NCBI GenBank assembly: GCA_946902985.2
Contig: OX336388.2
Location: forward strand, 222,850,467 to 222,914,466
Direction: 5' to 3'
Length of the DNA: 64,000 nt
Source of the DNA: Meconema thalassinum
Lineage: Eukaryota; Arthropoda; Insecta; Orthoptera; Tettigoniidae
Made by a program: the position numbers and the translations under genes
Notes under the pieces: generated by a model
What the model was told of the DNA's origin: nothing
Databases searched by the model: none
The model's input: the letters and a program-made list of their open reading frames with translations, nothing else
Shown here: positions 52,470 to 63,781 of the stretch, piece by piece
Numbering within the stretch: position 1 is the first letter of the stretch
Layout: the number at the start of each line of letters is the position of its first letter

Positions 52470-52925
52470 TCATCCGCTATGAACTACAGAATTATGGAAA
52501 TTAAAACGTACACTAACGATGAAATATACCGGAAGATAGAAAATATGACTGAAAGAATATGGAAAAGGCGATTGATATCTTTTGACCATTTATGCAGGAT
52601 GGATAACAACAGGTAAACGAAGAATATCTTCATATATCTTTGGAACAAAAAGTCAACAGCAGCTTGGAATCAAGAAGTCAAAAGAGATTTGGAAAGAAAC
52701 AATATAAGAGAAGAAGAAGAAGAAGAAGAAGAAGAAGAAGAAGGAGAAGAAAAATAAGTAATAGAGAAAGATTTTCAGATCGAAAGTGTTAAAAAAGGGA
52801 AGGATTTCAAAGAAGGAAGGTAAATAACAGGCTCAAAATAGTCCGAGGAGAAGAAGGATGACGGATTGAAATTGGAACCTGGTGCTTAGAAACCCCTAAT
52901 GGAAAATAATAATAATAATAATCAA
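52470..52925 (+). pseudogene. RTE-type LINE 3' fragment
   Basis: YRKIENMTERIWKRRLISFD then HLCRMDNNR, stop, and WNQEVKRDLERNNIREEEEE match the RKRRLKFYGHISR...LTNKI region of the 41762 element. A (GAA)n expansion (52706-52745) lies inside the coding remnant, and an (AAT)n tail lies at 52906-52922. Confidence 0.75.
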
Positions 52926-52969
52926 ATGTACTTAGCTATTTGTTGTGAATCTCTTTTTTTTAATGGAAC

Positions 52970-53200
52970 AAGCCACGGTAGCCGAGAACGCTAACGCGCT
53001 ACCTCGTACCTCGCTAGCATCGGGAGAGCGTAGATTCGAATCCCACCTCGGCCGTCCTGGAAATGATTTTCGCAGTTACCCATTTTCACCACCAGGCAAA
53101 TGCCAGGACGGTTTCTTTCGATAGGTTCACGGCCAATTTCCTTCCAAAATCCCTCCTCAAAATTTTCTGCATTAATTTTATAAAAATAGGATGAGGCCAT
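52970..53200 (+). mobile_element. SINE-G copy, sense orientation
   Basis: CACGGTAGCCGAGAACGCTA...GTAGATTCGAATCCCACC gives a clear tRNA-like head with A- and B-box-like elements, then TCGGCCGTCCTGGAAATGAT, CACCACCAGGCAAATGCC and GGCCAATTTCCTTCCAAAA. Best reference copy of SINE-G. Confidence 0.85.
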
Positions 53201-53434
53201 CTACTAGTAGGCGATCTGCTCTTCAACTTCGTTTTGTAAAATAGAAAAATTGCGTGGAAAATGAAATGAAAAAAAATCAGTATTGATTGTTGATTTTAAG
53301 GATTACATACATCAATTATGCGAGGTCAATAAGTATACATCGTGCACATTTTCACTTTGCAAATGATTAAATATGCAAGAATTTATTGTCGACTTGTAAC
53401 GCCCCTTGTAATATTTGTGAATAATGTAGATTTC

Positions 53435-53872
53435 GTTCAAACGCAGCCGAAGTCGTTGAATTTTTTAAGAGTGTTAAAAATCCTTCAGTATGCCTTCCTT
53501 CGGCCGGCGGTCCCATGTCATAGATTTAGGGCATGAAAAAGAACCTTCCACTAATTACACTTGTGGAGGCAAAAATTTGTAGGTTATTTTGATAAAACTT
53601 TATTAGTTCCAACGTTCACCACCAGGTGCTGACTGCGATGGCATTTAGTAGCCACGTCCACAGCTAGGTGTCGTGGATGGTGGCAAAAGTAGGAACTACT
53701 TGAAAAAATTAATCGTCTGCAGTCCTTCTACCTGAATCACAGATAACACACACTAATACAGTCATCACAATTAACACCGGTTATCAGACAAATTCTACAC
53801 ACAACCAAAGTACACGGGGCTACATGACCGCGTTGTCGCAGTCCCTAAACTAAGGAACCAACCAACCAACAA
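53435..53872 (+). mobile_element. SINE-A copy 5 with near-perfect 12-bp TSD
   Basis: AATGTAGATTTC (53423-53434) and AATGCAGATTTC (53873-53884) differ at one base. It starts inside the tRNA-like head at the B box (GTTCAAACGCAGCCGAAGTC) and ends ACTAAGGAACCAACCAACC. Confidence 0.9.
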
Positions 53873-53884
53873 AATGCAGATTTC

Positions 53885-54364
53885 TTTTCGGATAAAATCT
53901 CATAATTCCTGCGTAATATAATTGGGCATAAAGTCGTGTTGACTAATGATTATCAATAAAGAATTCAACCAGTATAAAAAGTAAAACGATTCTATTATTC
54001 CATCGGACGGAAACTAAGGCTGCGTCATCGGAAGAGACATAATTACCAACGGGCACCACCTAAATAATATGCTTACATAAGTGAACACGGAAATTTAAAA
54101 GAATATGTTGGAGACTCACAGAGCATGACAATGGGGAGAAAGTGAAAGAGCAGATTTCTAAATTGTGCATTCATAGAAGGCTGTGGAAAACAATTGAAAC
54201 ACACAATGGCTACACATTAATTAGGCTTTGAAGCTAATCTCACCTCCACCGGAAGTCATAGAATATTAAGATGTGCCACATTTTTTGCACAAAATATTCA
54301 GAGCATACAAACTTAATATAACAACCAGTTGTTTTATATGAAAGTATTTTGTAAAATTATGATC
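53885..54364. other. No gene seen
   Basis: Spacer without recognisable features. Confidence 0.55.
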
Positions 54365-54454
54365 ATCCTAAAGCCCGTATCACACGCCACATGGAAGCTT
54401 GTGCCAGTACGGGTATACACGCTGGTATAGACGCTTCTAGCACCGTGTGATTTG

Positions 54455-55173
54455 CAGACGCGGATCTAGAGTTTGGCTTTGGGGGCGGGTGTCAGAGAAT
54501 CGAAATTGTTAAGAAAAATGGTATCACTAAAAACGCAATCACAAAATAACCAAACGTACAAAACCAGACCAATTTTTTGCAAGCTACATGGATAGAAATT
54601 TGATGCGTTTAGCGCACCAAAAATATTCGTACAAATTGCAACGGCGTGTTTTGCGACTTTTACATCGAGCTTCGAGAAAAGTATCAAGGTACGTTACAGT
54701 TTCGGCAAGTCGAGTTGGTACCGGTACCGACAAAGAGAGAAAGTCACAGCTTGAATTGCCAACCAAGCTTGCAGTTTGGACGTCGGCAAAATTTTTTGGT
54801 GCGAAAAAAAGCCCCAAATTCGTATCCGTGCATTGCTGCACATTCATCGATTCGGTAATCACAATGTTTGCTAAACAAAATAGACGAGTTGATTTTGCTA
54901 TATTAATAATCATTTTTATATAACAGATATGAAGTTGTAAATATGTACAGTTGTAACAGAACATAATAATTGCAATAAAGATATTTTCAGTATTGAATAA
55001 AATGAAAAAAAAAACCCCTGTTTTTCAGTTAACATTCGTTAAGTTGTATTTGTCTGGTTATTGTGTTTTCGTTTTTTGAGTTTCCAAAGAAAATATTGGT
55101 CTCCGTTTTTTTTTTTGGGGGGGGGGGGGTCATGCCCCCCGTGACACCCCCCTCCCCCTTGAATCCGCGCCTG
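54455..55173. mobile_element. hAT element with perfect 8-bp TSD (719 bp)
   Basis: GTGATTTG flanks both ends (54447-54454, 55174-55181). TIRs are CAGACGCGGATCTAGAGTTT and the complement of CAGGCGCGGATTCAAGG. The right subterminal region has T10 followed by G12 and CCCCCC blocks. Overlapping frames on both strands (54584-54964 minus, 54588-54923 plus) show no domain I recognise. Non-autonomous. Confidence 0.92.
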
Positions 55174-55304
55174 GTGATTTGTGCCTTCCATGATAGCTTC
55201 CATACAACTCACAATATTGAACAGGTGCCATTTCCCCAACAGTTTGTATGGATGATTGAGTAAAAGGACCAATCGGATTGCTTTCTCGTTCTGGTAGAGA
55301 TCCT

Positions 55305-55380
55305 AAAGCATCCGTGGCGTAATGGTACCGGCCTGGGCTCATAGTCTCGGAGTTCGTGGTTCAAATCCCTGCAGGTTCAA
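55305..55380 (+). other. tRNA-like fragment
   Basis: CATCCGTGGCGTAATGGTACC then GTGGTTCAAATCCCTGCAGG supply A- and B-box-like sequences at tRNA spacing. The T stem and anticodon stem are mismatched, so it is a pseudogene or the head of an unlisted SINE. Confidence 0.5.
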
Positions 55381-55399
55381 ATTTGCGGTTTGGGACCCA

Positions 55400-55917
55400 T
55401 ATCAGGTAGGGCTCATCAATGAGCTGAAGATGGTACAAAGGAAGGCTGCTAGGTTTGTGCTCATCGATTTTAATCCTAGAAGTAGTGTAACTTAAATGAT
55501 AGAAAAACTAGGGTGGGAATCTCTGGAAGATAGAAGGACGAAATCCAGACTATACGCTATGTTTAACACTTACACTTATCGGCCAGCATTGGGAGAACTG
55601 AGCAAATGTCCGGGAAATCCCATCTACCTGAGCAGGGCAGATCATCCACCGAAAGTTAAAGGCCGAACGCAGCGTACACATTATGGGAAATATTCTTTCA
55701 TTAACCGTGGTATTGGTAATTGGAACTCATTATCTGCCTCAGTCTTAGAGCCTTTCCCCAAACATATTGATGTGTTTAAGAGAAGACTGAAATTTTGTGT
55801 AAATACTACGATGTAATTACTATAGTTCCTAAATTGCGAATTGTGTTTCATGTTATTGTTGGTAATTCTTTGTATTTGTACAATTTGCCACCACGGAATC
55901 ACCCTATTTGCAAATAT

Positions 55918-55965
<48 letters not shown>
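55400..55965 (+). pseudogene. non-LTR retrotransposon 3' end (different clade)
   Basis: ELKMVQRKAARFVLIDFNPR and SSVT precede a stop, then MIEKLGWESLEDRRTKSRLY, HYGKYSFINRGIGNWNSLSA and HIDVFKRRLKFCV. The pattern QRKAARFV...LGWxxLExRR...WNSL...FK is typical of the C-terminus of CR1/L2/Jockey-like LINEs, unlike the RTE copies. Tail (AAT)n at 55921-55963. Confidence 0.78.
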
Positions 55966-55973
<8 letters not shown>

Positions 55974-56058
55974 GATAATAAATACTGTAATATAAAGAAA
56001 TAAATATTGTTTATGTGGGTAGGCCCACGAATAAAAACATCAGAACGAAACTATATTT

Positions 56059-56495
56059 TGGTTGGTTGGTTCCTCAGTTTAGGGGCTGCGACAACGCGGT
56101 CATGTAGCCCCGTGTACTTTGGGTTTGTGTAGAATCTGTCTGATAACCGGTGTTAATTGTAATTACTGTATTAGTATGTGTATCTGTTTTAATTCAAGTA
56201 AGGACTGCAGACGATCAATTTTCAAGTAGTTCCTACTTTTGCTGCCAAACGCCACCGTCAACGACCAACTAGTTCAGAAATTAGTTACCAGATGCCACCG
56301 CAGTCGGCTCCTGACGACGAACGTAGGAACCTAAGAACGTTTGTCAAATGTTAAACCTATATTAATTTAGCTTCACACAGGTGTAATAATTGGAAGGTTC
56401 TTTAACATGCCATACATCTATGACATGGGACCGGTGGCTCTACTTCCCCTCCGAAGGAAGGCATACTGAGGGATTTTTAACGTTCTTAAATAAAC
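56059..56495 (-). mobile_element. SINE-A copy 6
   Basis: TTGGTTGGTTGGTTCCTCAG through CCGTGTACTTTGGGTTTGTG and CTTCACACAGGTGTAATAAT to GGGATTTTTAACGTTC. Full body, no tRNA-like head. No clear target duplication. Confidence 0.9.
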
Positions 56496-57710
56496 GGCGT
56501 CTGTGTGAAAAGCCCGCTATATACAGTAAATACAGAACATGTCATATTAGGGGTGAACACTGAGCTATTAAATTTCTCATAATTACCACCAATAGTATCC
56601 ATTCATGGTTTTGAACAGGAAGTAGGCAAAATACAAATTTGAACGAGAGAAGAAAACAGTCTTCCCTACCAATGTTTACCACTTAAATCATCCTCGCAGA
56701 CCATGTGAATGAAACTAACTTGAAGCCTTGTTGTACGAGGTAGGGAGGATATAATCACTTTTCATGTACCACAAGTAAGATCTCGACAGCACATCCCAAG
56801 ATCTAAAAGTGTTCACCATTCTAATTCGCCTTTAGTTAAAACATTATCATTTTATAATTCAATTGATGTTCAAGTAGATTTATTCGCTGGCGCTAACTTA
56901 TTCAATAAACAAGTAAAAGCAGCTGTTCCTTGAATACTGGGTACTCTTTTCTCCTTTATTTTTGTATATTCTTTTTTCTACTTTGTACAGTTTTGTTTTT
57001 ATTTTATGGTTTATATTTGCACGATCTCCTTTGTAGTATTTATCTTCTGTTCTTCATTTGTGTAATTTTTATAATCTGTTTTCTCTATTTTTCACTGATA
57101 CATGTTGTTGTTTAATTAGGTAATGTCAAGAAGAAATGTATTTGGGCTGGTGCCTGTGTTCCTTCATATTGCTCAATAAATAAATAAATACATAAATAAT
57201 AAAATAATAATTAAAAAGAAGTTAAATTCTCCAGCGTCGTATAGCTTTGAACCCGAGGTCTTTTGTTGCACAACTTATTAGTGCGTATGGTTAATTATCC
57301 AATTATTACAGTTAAATCTTAATGGTTGGTGGAATACATTCATTCAGTACCTGGCATGTTTTCAATTTTACTTCCAGCAAGTTTCATGACCGCTTTGCGT
57401 TAAAAACGTGAATCAACTGCAAATATTACCCTCAAACGACAACTCTCCTTCGTGTTTTTTTTTCTCACAACTTGGCGCCCGATAGCCTATGTATTTACTT
57501 CGTCCTCTCTGGAGGAAGAAGAGAAACAGACATTAGGTCAGAACAGCTGCAAGCATCATCTTATTGATGGACGTTAGCCTACTTCTTCCAGAATAGGTGA
57601 CCATCAACCTTCATAAGCCAACCGCCCTTGCAGTGGGCAAAAGCAGATCAGCAGTACAATTAACTTACTATGATAATTCTATAAGTTGCAAGGGCTGGTT
57701 CACAATCGCC
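56496..57710. other. No gene seen
   Basis: T-rich frames near 56930-57115 have low-complexity translation and are not called. (AAAT)n near 57175-57210. Confidence 0.55.
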
Positions 57711-57837
57711 CGGGAACGAGGAAGAGAAAGGGAAACAAAAAGAGAAAGAAAGAAAAAGAGATAGAAAGATAAAGATATAAAAAATTAAAGAACAAGTTAA
57801 AGAAAAAGAATTAAAAAAAGTAAATGAAGGAAAGAAC

Positions 57838-58799
57838 AAGTAGTTCCGTGAAGAACTAAATAGCCTATCCTACTAATATTAATTGCATCTATCAACATAC
57901 AAATTTTCAGTTTGATTGCTGTAATAGATTCGTAGATATTGAGAGCCGTCTAAATATTTTGGATGATCACCATGTTGGATTTTTATATTTTAGACCATAG
58001 ATTTATGTAGGCCTACTATTACATGAAGATTATTGTGTAGGTGTTTTATATTCAAACTTGAATCGTATGATTAGAACACAAGAAATAAAAACTTAATTTT
58101 CGAAATTCCCACAGCCGCCATCTTGAGGTTACGTAAACAATTGAACTAAATTAGATACCAGTGCATTACAATGTGTATAAACACTTGCTGTACGAGGTTT
58201 CATTGCGTTTGGATCATTAAATCGGGAGAAACGTGTATTCGAAACTTTCAAATTCGCTTGGCCGCCATGTTCGTTTTGTAGTTAACCAGTTTTTGAAAGT
58301 CTCATAGATGAACTTCCAGTAGTGGCCTTTATCTCCGTACAAAATTTCATGATGATACCGCGAATAGTTTCAGAGATATAGAATGCCGGTGAAATATTTC
58401 GCTCTGCCGCCATCTTGAGGTTATGAAAACAATTGAACGAAGTTAGATGCCGGTGCATTACAATGTGTATGAACATATACTGTACCATGTTTCATTGCGT
58501 TTGGTTGGTTAAATCGCAAGAGACGTCTATTTAAATGTCGCAATTTCGCGTGGCCGCCATGTTGGTTTTGTATTTAACAAGTTTTCAAAAGTCACATAGA
58601 TGAACTTTCTAGTAGTTCCCTTTATCACCGTACAAGATTCCATGGTGATATCGGTAATAGTTTTTGGAGATATTGAATGCTGGTGAAATATTTCGCACAA
58701 CCGCCATGTTGGATTGGTGAGAAGTAACAAATTTTGAAGGGCACGGTCGGGGTCGGCCGGAATAGTGCCATGAACTTACCGAGTTTCATTGAAATAGCT

Positions 58800-58845
<46 letters not shown>

Positions 58846-58921
58846 GCGCACACACAGACTGACACACGGACAAAAGGTGATCTCATAAGCCTATTTTTTT
58901 CATAAATGAAAATAGGCTAAA
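57838..58921 (+). mobile_element. family H copy 2 (hairpin-ended repeat)
   Basis: Starts ACAAGTAGTTCCGTGAAGAA then CTAAATAGCCTATCC; ends GGTGATCTCATAAGCC then a stem TAAGCCTATTTT/AAAATAGGCTA. The interior holds two and a half copies of a unit of about 295 bp (CGCCATCTTGAGGTTA at 58112 and 58410; CGCCATGTTGG at 58702). Its interior differs from copy 1 but the termini agree. A (CA)n(CG)n tract at 58801-58856 precedes the end. Confidence 0.75.
58801..58856. repeat. (CA)n(CG)n(CA)n dinucleotide tract
   Basis: About 28 bases of CA, then about 18 of CG, then CA. Alternating purine-pyrimidine, the classic Z-DNA-prone pattern. It lies at the position of the GACAGACACACAGACAGA tract in H copy 1, so it is probably an expansion of that element's own region. 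Confidence 0.95.
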
Positions 58922-59225
58922 AAAAGAGAAAAAGAAACAGGTAAAGGAGAAAAGAAAAAAGACAAAGATAAAATAAGAAAGATAAAGATGCTGATATAGA
59001 TGCTACCTTACGGGTTGGTTCGCTATCACTCACTGGGAATGAGGAGCCAAAATTTGCTTGGGAAAACATGGCCAAGTTTTATGTTTGTCGTTTTCGGAGC
59101 TTCCCGGAGGCAATCAGATTCGTGCCGGCGTACTGACGAGGATGAACAGAATCACACATGATCTTGTACCAGCGATCACAGCAGCTTCCTTGTCAGCGGG
59201 TGTCCTGTGATACGGGCTTTATCCT

Positions 59226-60325
59226 GTTCATTAGACGAATTGAAACTCAATACGAAAGCACGGCCTACTGAGCCGAAGCTGTTAGCGTTTCTATCCACTG
59301 CCACACGCGTAAGAAAAGAATAATCACTTGCTGATCAAGAAATTGTGCAAAATTTGTGAAGTGGGAATGAAGTAATGCGTCTTATATAACCGTTGCATGT
59401 TCGCGATAGTCTTTTGGGTACTGTTTCTCTTTCCTTGTCCTTATCTTTGGAATAACTTACACCGTGTTTAAATGTGCAATATCCTTGGCTGGTGCAATGT
59501 TTTTAAACCTTTATAGGGCAAAACAGTTTTTTAGTTCAATGTGTTTTTACATTTAATTATTATAATTATTAATAATGTTATTTTTTGTTTCTCTAATTTT
59601 TATGTTTAGGCTATGTATTTATTTTTAATTTTCAATTTATGTTATTATCGATTTAATTTTGATTTTTTATTGAATTCATTAATTAACTAATTTCGAATTG
59701 TTTAACCCTCGCTATATTATTCTGCTAATGTCCCATTCCAGTTTTGTACCGAAAATAAGGTCCCATTAACACCAACCTACACATATGGGGTACCTACAGG
59801 TTCAGCATAACGCACTCACTTACTCTTTAAATGCCTCACAATTAAATAAATACCTTAAAACTTGTATATTTACAATGAAATAATGAAAGAATGCAACACG
59901 GTAACCATGGTAACAGAATCTCACAGGTCCATCTATTTCTGTAAGACGCAATGCAATTCCAATTATTACATTACTGTGAAAGTTTCCAGACGGTTATAAG
60001 GTTATCCCTGAACCAAATTAAGCTGTAAAATTCATCAATACATACAGTATAATGCGCTTAAGGGGGTCAAGGGGTACTCTAGAATTTGTTCACGCAATTT
60101 TCACGTGTGAGTGTGGTACGAAAGGTCTTTTTCACCCGACTATAAAGGGTCTCCGAAAACCACATTTAAAGGCCCTTAAATTAACAGTGTCTGTGATATT
60201 CCCAGGAAACTAACTTCGCTCTGATATACCTATGAAGGAATGACAAACCCCTAACCACTGCACCAGTAGCTGAATTGATAAAGTCTGATTATTCATGCCA
60301 AGGATAAATCAGTCATAGCATTCAT
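59226..60325. other. No gene seen
   Basis: AT-rich, unique-looking. Confidence 0.5.
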
Positions 60326-60329
60326 GATT

Positions 60330-60405
60330 GAGATTTTGCTAAGTGTACTCTTTACAACTAGAATATTCGCGGGCGAAGTCGCGACGGGGAATGCTAGTAT
60401 TTATT
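60330..60405 (-). mobile_element. Family D-like terminus
   Basis: The complement begins ATACTAGCATTCCCCGTCGC and GACTTCGCCCGCG, close in form to the D start (TACTAGCAACCCGCCCCGGC, TTCG). The sequence beyond does not match D, so this is a related but distinct family. Confidence 0.5.
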
Positions 60406-60849
60406 AATTTCAACCATTAAACTAATTGGTGCTAGTTGTTATTATTATTATTATTTTCATAATTATTTTATAGTTTTGTTTATTATTTTAATTTTTATAT
60501 TTATTGTATTATTGTAATTTTATTTTTATTTATATTTTATTGGTACACTTTAATTATTAATGTTTTTAGTTTTTTTTTTTCAAATGTTATCCAACACTTT
60601 ACGTAGCCTACGTATATGATATTTGATTGTTAGAAATACTCGCACTTCGGTATGAAAATTCTCCGAAATTTGGCTGAAAGATTCAACTATCAGCATCTTT
60701 ATCAGGTGGTTAATGTAGAGACCACTATCCCATAAAGGGTTAAAGAAAATGTTTAGTCACACGAGGTTAAAATAACATGAATTAGCCTAACGTAAATTCT
60801 AAAGTTAGAATGTGTTTTTGCATAACAAAGATCAGATATGCTCTTGTTG
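60406..60849. other. AT-rich sequence, no gene seen
   Basis: TTATTATTA and TTTTATTT runs near 60440-60540. Confidence 0.6.
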
Positions 60850-61065
60850 GTTCTGTGACATCGTGTATTTGGTGTGTGTGGAATTTGTGTGATAACCTGT
60901 GTTATTGTGATGGCTGTACTACTATGTGTATTTGTAAATTGGGGATGGGATTGGTTTGCCGTGGTCTAAGTTAGGAACCATCCCAGCATTTTCCTGTCAG
61001 AGTAGAAGTGGTGAAACCGCAGAAAACCACTCCCAGGATGGCTGAGCTCCGTGTCTCGTACGGTT
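60850..61065 (-). mobile_element. composite SINE (A-like tail plus SINE-G body)
   Basis: TGACATCGTGTATTTGGTGTG, GATAACCTGTGTTATTGTGA, then GCCGTGGTCTAAGTTAGGAA and GTGGTGAAACCGCAGAAAACC. Third example of this combination. Confidence 0.65.
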
Positions 61066-61875
61066 CTGTGTTTTTAGGGCTTGTAGCCTATATGAGCTAA
61101 ACATCCTAAGCGACTTACTGAAGTGGAAATCTATGACGCTATAGCGCAAGAAGGATCAGAAGAAGAAGAAGTTGGATGAGACACAGAAACATCCGAGGAA
61201 GAATTTATAGAGGAAAATCATTTTAAAACTATTCTGCTTGTAGAAAAAAATATTTAGGCTAAGTGATTTAGTGACATCATTCTCTTGGTGTGAAAAATTC
61301 ACCACGCGTGTTCTTATTTTATATTAATAGGCGCGTGTAGTCAAAGGTTAAACATCTGAAATAATTCCAGCGCCTTGCAAAACATTTCCACAGTATTAAG
61401 TCAAAAAAACGTACAAAGTAAACTTGTGAAAACTGCCATCGAGTCTATTACATAGTTTGCACACCTCTGTACACGGTGCGATGTCGCGGCCCCTTAATAA
61501 GCAACAGCAACAACATTGAAATTAAGCAATAAAAAGAACGAACTGTGTTTAAAACAGAAGGTAGCAAAATGATTCCGAAATTTCCCACAATTCCTTGGTA
61601 AAGAAGTGTTTTCCTCACGCGTGCGCGGTACAGTTGCAGAAACGCAAACAGATTGGTTTCAGACGGCTGTGCTTTCTTTATTTTCAACGCAAGAAAATAA
61701 ACAAACAAATGAATAGCGAAGAGCGCGCCACCAATTCGTTCTGATCCATTAACAATACCGTTACGTTAAACAATCCACGGGGGAGCTTTTCTATTCAGAG
61801 AACTTTGTCGCACTCTTTGGGTCAATGTGAGTGTTAACGCCAATAATGTGTTTTGGATCACAGTCAACTATTGAA
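61066..61875. other. No gene recognised
   Basis: A short acidic frame near 61125-61180 and a minus frame at 61448-61708 show nothing I can assign. Confidence 0.5.
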
Positions 61876-61879
61876 TTGC

Positions 61880-61963
61880 TTCACTTTGGCGGTATCATAA
61901 TAGCAGGAACTGCTATGTCCAAGATCGCGGGTTCAAACCCCGCCAATGTCGTCGGATTTTTAA
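61880..61963 (+). mobile_element. SINE-A head fragment (tRNA-like)
   Basis: GGCGGTATCATAATAGCAGG...GATCGCGGGTTCAAACCCC is tRNA-like with a B-box-like element, followed by TGTCGTCGGATTTTTAAG, the SINE-A junction seen at 32770. It stops where SINE-A copy 7 starts in the opposite orientation. Confidence 0.7.
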
Positions 61964-62102
61964 GATGGTTGGTTCCTTAGTTTAAGGGCTGCGACAAAGC
62001 GATCATGTAGCTCCGTGTACTTTGGGTGTGTGTAGAATTTGTCTGATAACCGGTGTTAATTGTGATGGCTGTATTAGTGTGTGTTATCTGTTTTTAATTC
62101 AA

Positions 62103-62638
62103 CGGTGGGTTAGTGGATAGCGTGTCGGTCTACTAACCCCAAGATTGCAGGTTTGCTCCTGGCCGTGGTAAGTGATTTTTGAAAGGCGGAAAAAATACGA
62201 CACCATGTCATACGATGTTGGCATGTTAAAGAACCCATTTGAATTCAGTAGGCCGTGTCCATAATGGCAAAATTAATATCGGGAGTTTCCGCCAACACAA
62301 AGTTCCTCATTTCATCGATGTATTCCGGGCTTAAAGGCCGTGTTCCAGGGGCTTGTGACGGTCCCGACGTTTCGCAGAAAACTGCGTCCGGCATTTTCCA
62401 GGGTTCCTCTGACTTCGCCAGCAGCGAAGCATGAACTTTGTAACGCCGGCCGTGAAAGCCTCAATTCTTACACAAAGTTCCTCATTTCTCTACTAGAAAG
62501 CGCTATAGTGTTCAAGGAGCTTAGATATCTAACCTCCTTGACTTTCATAGTGATTCAAGGAACAACGAAATCCGACATGCAAGCTACCCTCTGGGTGTCA
62601 AATTACAAAGCTTGCACCCGGCACCCGAGGCCATACGA

Positions 62639-62667
<29 letters not shown>
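62103..62667 (+). mobile_element. SINE-F copy inside SINE-A
   Basis: TTAATTCAA lies at both junctions (62094-62102, 62668-62676). Head CGGTGGGTTAGTGGATAGCG, GCAGGTTTGCTCCTGGCC; tail (TTA)n. It is itself split by a 156-bp insert. Confidence 0.9.
62314..62469. mobile_element. 156-bp insertion with 19-bp direct repeats
   Basis: ACACAAAGTTCCTCATTTC flanks the insert (62295-62313, 62470-62488); other SINE-F copies have it once. The insert (ATCGATGTATTCCGGGCTTA...; includes GGTCCCGACGTTTCGCAG) has no tail or TIR and no other copy here. Retroposition of an unknown short RNA or a filler-DNA repair event are both possible. Confidence 0.88.
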
Positions 62668-62672
<5 letters not shown>

Positions 62673-63189
62673 TCAAGCAAGGACTGCAGACGATAATTTC
62701 AAGTAGTTCATACTTTCGCTACCAAATGCTACCGTCCACGACACCTAGCTGTGAACTTGGCTACCACTAGATGCCAACGTAACCAGCGACCGGTGACGAA
62801 CGATGGAGCTTAAGAGCATTAATCAAACCTAACCAAAAAATATTGCTTCACACAAGTTTAGTTAGTGGAAGTTTCTTTTACATGCCATAAATCTATGACA
62901 TGGGACCGCCGGCTTTACTTCCCCTCCGAAGGAAGGCATACTGAGGGATTATTAACACTCTTAAAAAATCCGATGACTTCGGTCGGGTTTGAACCCGCGA
63001 TCTTGGGCATGGAAGCTCAGCATGCTACCAACTACGGCAGTTGGATGATCAGTTTCGACAGCCACGCGATCATCATCAGATCCTTTACACCTAAGGCAAT
63101 GTTTATAAGTACGGGTTATGCTATTTTGCCTCACATATCTTCAGTGGTTGCGCTAGTTTAATTACTACTGGATTTAAATCTCTACATAC

Positions 63190-63781
63190 TCGTAGTAGGC
63201 TATAAAACAAAGTCCCCGATTCTTGGATGTCACGGGAAATCTCGAGAACCACTGGATGTATGTTGATGCGGTTTACACCATTCTGTAAAGGATTTCCCGA
63301 GGAAGGTTTTTGTATAAAACCATTTATTTATGAGCAAAAGAAGCCGAGTTGTAACGATTTAAGTGAATCGAGTCGAAAAAGAGAACCAACCGTCCGTGCG
63401 CCTTTTAACAGTTAAAAAATATCTATAGGGTCTATACTATGAGAGTAAAAATTGTTCAGCATGAAAAGTTTTACCAAAAAAATCCGGGACACCATATCTT
63501 TATCTTTAATACATCGCCCACTATAAGTGTTTTAAGTGTTTATTTCTTCCAACAATCTCCATTCAGTGGAAATTTAAATTACTAGCTTCGGAGCGAAGGA
63601 GCCTATCACCCCACTTTCGGCCAGCTTCAAACTGTCGAGTTAAGACTTCAGAGAAGAGTACAGTTTGGAGTTTCGCTGTTCACCTCGGCCTTTCTAAATT
63701 GCGTCTGGGACCTGCCTTTTAAGCTCACGCTGGGTAAACAGTTAAAGATACCGGGCGAAGCCGGGATGGGTTGCTAGTACT
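63190..63781 (-). mobile_element. family D copy 2
   Basis: The complement starts GTACTAGCAACCCATCCCGGC, continues with CTTTACAGAATGGTG and CATCCAGTGGTTCTCGAG, and ends GAATCGGGGACTTTGTTTTA. Matches 33951-34540 in order. Confidence 0.78.

Larger units (their letters stand above)
57711..58985. repeat. Purine-rich GAAA tract split by family H copy 2
   Basis: (GAAA)/(AGAAAA)-type sequence occupies 57711-57838 and resumes at 58917-58985, nearly pure A+G on the plus strand. The H element lies exactly between, implying insertion into one tract. Confidence 0.75.
54370..59220. mobile_element. Candidate 4.85-kb TIR element with 5-bp flanking repeat
   Basis: AAAGCCCGTATCACA at 54370-54384 is perfectly inverted at 59206-59220, and ATCCT is directly repeated outside both ends (54365-54369, 59221-59225). 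Further in, both ends share GGAAGCT, CGCTGG and ATCACAC-like words. Inside lie a hAT element, a LINE end, a SINE-A and an H copy, so the original interior would have been short. No transposase is recognised. Chance pairing or two separate small elements is possible. Confidence 0.5.
61964..63045 (-). mobile_element. SINE-A copy 7 with head, host of SINE-F
   Basis: Tail ATGGTTGGTTCCTTAGTTTA at the left. It is interrupted by SINE-F (62103-62667) and resumes GCAAGGACTGCAGACGATAA through GGGACCGCCGGCTTTACTTC to a tRNA-like head at 62966-63045 (complement reads GTTGGTAGCATGCTGAGC...GCGGGTTCAAACCCGACC). Only this copy shows head and body joined, which defines SINE-A as tRNA-derived. Confidence 0.9.

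Noticed and set aside
55305..55380. Functional tRNA gene
   Set aside because: A- and B-box-like sequences exist, but T-stem pairing fails at a central position and the anticodon stem is weak.
57838..58921. Helitron
   Set aside because: A 3' hairpin is present, but the TC start, CTRR end and A-T insertion context are not convincing; left unclassified.
61125..61180. piggyBac-like acidic N-terminus
   Set aside because: Only a short acidic stretch is readable; no DDE motifs or TTAA-flanked ends were found.
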